From Eutreptiella sp. 'Long Island Sound 2002' (Eukaryota; Euglenozoa; Euglenophyceae; Eutreptiales; Eutreptiaceae): DNA of 64,000 bases. How positions within the stretch are numbered: the first letter of the stretch is position 1; every line of letters begins with the position of its first letter. The notes under the pieces were generated by a model. The model was not told where the DNA came from, searched no databases, and worked only from the letters and a program-made list of their open reading frames with translations. The stretch covers positions 131,013,708 through 131,077,707 of the forward strand of contig OZ038381.1 in NCBI GenBank assembly GCA_964036045.1, written 5' to 3'. Below are positions 61,301-64,000 of the stretch, in pieces. The position numbers were made by a program, and so were the translations under genes.

Positions 61301-64000
61301 GGGGGTGTACATCCCCCAAATATTTGACGGAAGGGGTTCCGTCAAATATTTGGTTGGTCTACAGCCCCCAAATATTTGACGGAAGGGGTTCCGTCAAATA
61401 TTTGGTGGGTCTACAGCCCCCAAATATTTTACGGAAGGGGTTCCGTCAAATATTTGGGGGGTGTACAGCCCCCAAATATTTGACGGAAGGGGTTCCGTCA
61501 AATATTTGGGGGGTCTACAGCCCCCAAATATTTGACGGATGGCGTTCCGTCAAATATTTGGTGGGTCTACAGCCCCCAAATATTTGATGGAAGGGGTTCC
61601 GTCAAATATTTGGGGGGTGTACAGCCCCCAAATATTTGTCGGATGGCGTTCCGTCAAATATTTGGGGGGTGTACAGCCCCCAAATATTTGACGGATGGCG
61701 TTCCGTCAAATATTTGGTGGGTCTACAGCCCCCAAATATTTGACGGATGGCGTCCTGTCAAATATTTGGGGGGTCTATAGCCCCCAAATATTTGACGGAT
61801 GGCGTTCCATCAAATATTTGGGGGGTCTACAGCCCCGAAATATTTGACGGATGGCGTTCCGTCAAATATCAGGGGCGTCCACAGCCCCCAAATATTCGAA
61901 GGAAGGGGTTCCGTCAAATATTTGGGGGGTGTACAGCCCCCAAATATTTGACGGAAGGGGTTCCGTCAAATATTTGGTGGGTCTACAGCCCCCAAATATT
62001 TTACGGAAGGGGTTCCGTCAAATATTTGGGGGGTGTACAGCCCCCAAATATTTGACGGAAGGGGTTCCGTCAAATATTTGGGGGGTCTACAGCCCCCAAA
62101 TATTTGACGGATGGCGTTCCGTCAAATATTTGGTGGGTCTACAGCCCCCAAATATTTGACGGAAGGGGTTCCGTCAAATATTTGGGGGGTGTACAGCCCC
62201 CAAATATTTGACGGAAGGGGTTCCGTCAACTATTTGGTGGGTCTACAGCCCCCAAATATTTGACGGATGGCGTTCCGTCAAATATTTGGTGGGTCTACAG
62301 CCCCCAAATATTTGACGGATGGCGTTCTGTCAAATATTTGGGGGGTCTATAGCCCCCAAATATTTGACGGATGGCGTTCCATCAAATATTTGGGGGGTCT
62401 ACAGCCCCGAAATATTTGACGGATGGCGTTCCGTCAAATATCAGGGGCGTCCACAGCCCCCAAATATTCGACGGAAGGGGTTCCGTCAAATATTTGGGGG
62501 GTGTACAGCCCCCAAATATTTGACGGGTGGCGTTCCGTCAAATATTTGGGGGGTCTACAGCCCCCAAATATTCGACGGAAGGGGTTCCGTCAACTATTTG
62601 GTGGGTCTACAGCCCCCAAATATTTGACGGATGGCGTTCCGTCAAATATTTGGTGGGTCTACAGCCCCCAAATATTTGACGGAAGGGGTTCCGTCAAATA
62701 TTTGGGGGGTGTACAGCCCCCAAATATTTGACGGATGGGGTTCCGTCAAATATTTGGGGGGTCTACAGCCCCCAAATATTTGACGGAAGGGGTTCTGTCA
62801 AATATTTGCTGGGTCTACAGCCCCCAAATATTTGACGGAAGGGGTTCTGTCAAATATTCGGTTGGTCTACAGCCCCCAAATATTTGACGGAAGGGGTTCC
62901 GTCAACTATTTGGTGGGTCTACAGCCCCCAAATATTTGACGGATGGTGTTCCGTCAAATATTTGGTGGGTCTACAGCCCCCAAATATTTGACGGATGGCG
63001 TTCCGTCAAATATTGGGGGGGTCTACAGCCCCCAAATATTTGACGGAAGGAGTTCCGTCAAATATTTGGGGGGTCTACAGCCCCCAAACATTTGACGGAT
63101 GGCGTTCCGTCAAATATTTGGGGGGTCTACAGCCCCCAAATATTTGACGGATGGCGTTCCGTCAAATATCTGGGCGGTCTACGGCCCCCAAATATTCGAC
63201 GGAAGGGGTTCCCTCAAATATTCGGTGGGTCTACAGCCCCCAAATATTTGACGGATGGCGTTCCGTCAAATATTTGGGGGGTCTATAGCCCCCAAATATT
63301 TGACGGATGGCGTTCCGTCAAATATTTGGGGGGTCTACAGCCCCCAAATATTTGACGGATGGCATTCCGTCAACTATCTGGGGGGTCTACAGCCCCCAAA
63401 TATTCGACGGATGGCGTTCCGTCAAATATTTGGGGGGTGTACAGCCCCCAAATATTTGACGGATGGCGTTCCGTCAAATATTTGGGGGGTCTACAGCCCC
63501 CAAATATTCGACGGAAGGGGTTCCGTCAAATATTTGGGGGGTCTACAACCCCCAAATATTTGACGGAAGGGGTTCCCTCAATTATTTGCTGGGTCTACAG
63601 CCCCCAAATATTTGACGGATGGCGTTCCGTCAAATATTTGGGGGGTCTACAGCCCCCAAATATTTGACGGAAGGGGTTCTGTCAAATATTTGGGCCTGTA
63701 CAGCCCCCAAATATTTGACGGATGGGGTTCCGTCAAATATTTGGGCGGTCTACAGCCCACAAATATTTGACGGAAGGGGTTCCGTCAAATATTTGGTGGG
63801 TCTACAACCCCCAAATATTTGACGGAACGGGTTCCGTCAAATATTTGGGGGGTGTACAGCCCCCAAATATTTGACGGAAGGGGTTCCGTCAAATATTTGG
63901 GCGGTCTACAGCCCACAAATATTTGACGGAAGGGGTTCTGTCAAATATTTGGTGGGTCTACAGCCCCCAAATATTTGACGGATGGGGTTCCGTCAAATAT
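43338..64000. repeat. 52-bp hairpin satellite, about 397 units, running off the window
   Basis: Each unit is CCGTCAAATATTTGGGGG, an 8-nt centre (GTCTACAG or GTGTACAG), the exact reverse-complement arm CCCCCAAATATTTGACGG, then an 8-nt spacer. The spacer is mainly AAGGGGTT, ATGGGGTT, ATGGCGTT or ATTGCGTT. Arms are conserved while spacer and centre vary. Large-block copying is visible: shifts of 260, 1299, about 4160, 4577 and 4681 bp (for example 53521-54800 equals 54820-56100, and 51549 equals 56230), and 572 bp near 61.8-62.7 kb. Open frames of 60-140 codons encoding RQIFGGSTAPKYLT-like peptides result from the repeat and are not genes. Confidence 0.97.

Noticed and set aside
43338-64000. CRISPR array
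   Set aside because: The repeat-spacer look is misleading: 'spacers' are 8 nt and of a few types, the palindromic unit is tandem, and no cas genes or bacterial context exist.
43338-64000. Row of intrinsic terminators or open frames encoding RQIFGGSTAPKYLT-like peptides
   Set aside because: Hairpins lack U tracts, and the context is eukaryotic. The peptides follow from the 52-bp period.

Overview
This is eukaryotic nuclear DNA, most likely from a microalga or another protist with a repeat-rich genome. The evidence is a non-LTR retrotransposon reverse transcriptase, a hAT/DUF4371-type transposase, eukaryotic deubiquitinase folds (OTU and USP), AATAAA signals, possible introns, and no operons, rRNA, tRNA or bacterial genes. 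The retrotransposon resembles those I know from dinoflagellates and other algae, but the species cannot be named from sequence alone. About 37 kb of the 64 kb is tandem satellite of three unrelated kinds. Most long open frames in the window are by-products of these satellites.

Layout. 1-5335: a 7-bp satellite (NNNACCA) with internal segmental duplications and a short unique island. 5336-12600: a plus-strand block of decayed or intron-split coding sequence: an OTU-like protein, a USP-like protease whose catalytic Cys position reads Ser, two 123-125-bp dispersed repeats, a helical segment, a hAT-like transposase, a zinc-ribbon segment and a SAP-like segment, ending at an AATAAA. 13150-14705: a minus-strand non-LTR retrotransposon remnant. 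14700-21910: mostly unrecognised sequence with a few weak exon candidates. 21913-35810: an 85-bp satellite in two blocks (about 8 and about 122 copies) around a 2.8-kb island that carries a Cys/His-rich zinc-finger gene. 35811-38000: a spacer with three full copies and one partial copy of a small repeat that folds into consecutive hairpins with compensatory changes. 38019-42637: a proline-rich protein gene, 13 bp upstream of a large UPF1-like superfamily 1 helicase gene. 42640-43337: a 408-bp duplicated spacer. 43338-64000: about 397 copies of a 52-bp satellite in which every unit is an 18-bp inverted repeat, running off the window.

How the parts may relate. The OTU, USP, hAT, zinc-ribbon and SAP-like segments share strand and order and look like one large DNA transposon or a nested set. 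The helicase locus carries the same dispersed repeat as the OTU/USP/hAT locus, which hints at a common mobile family. Each deubiquitinase-like protein lacks a key residue. The transposase and retrotransposon are broken, so most of the mobile cargo looks dead unless the breaks are introns. The helicase and proline-rich genes look the most intact.

The strongest new signals are the 52-bp hairpin satellite, with a palindromic seed in its flank and locally inverted spacers, and the multi-hairpin repeat family upstream of the helicase genes.
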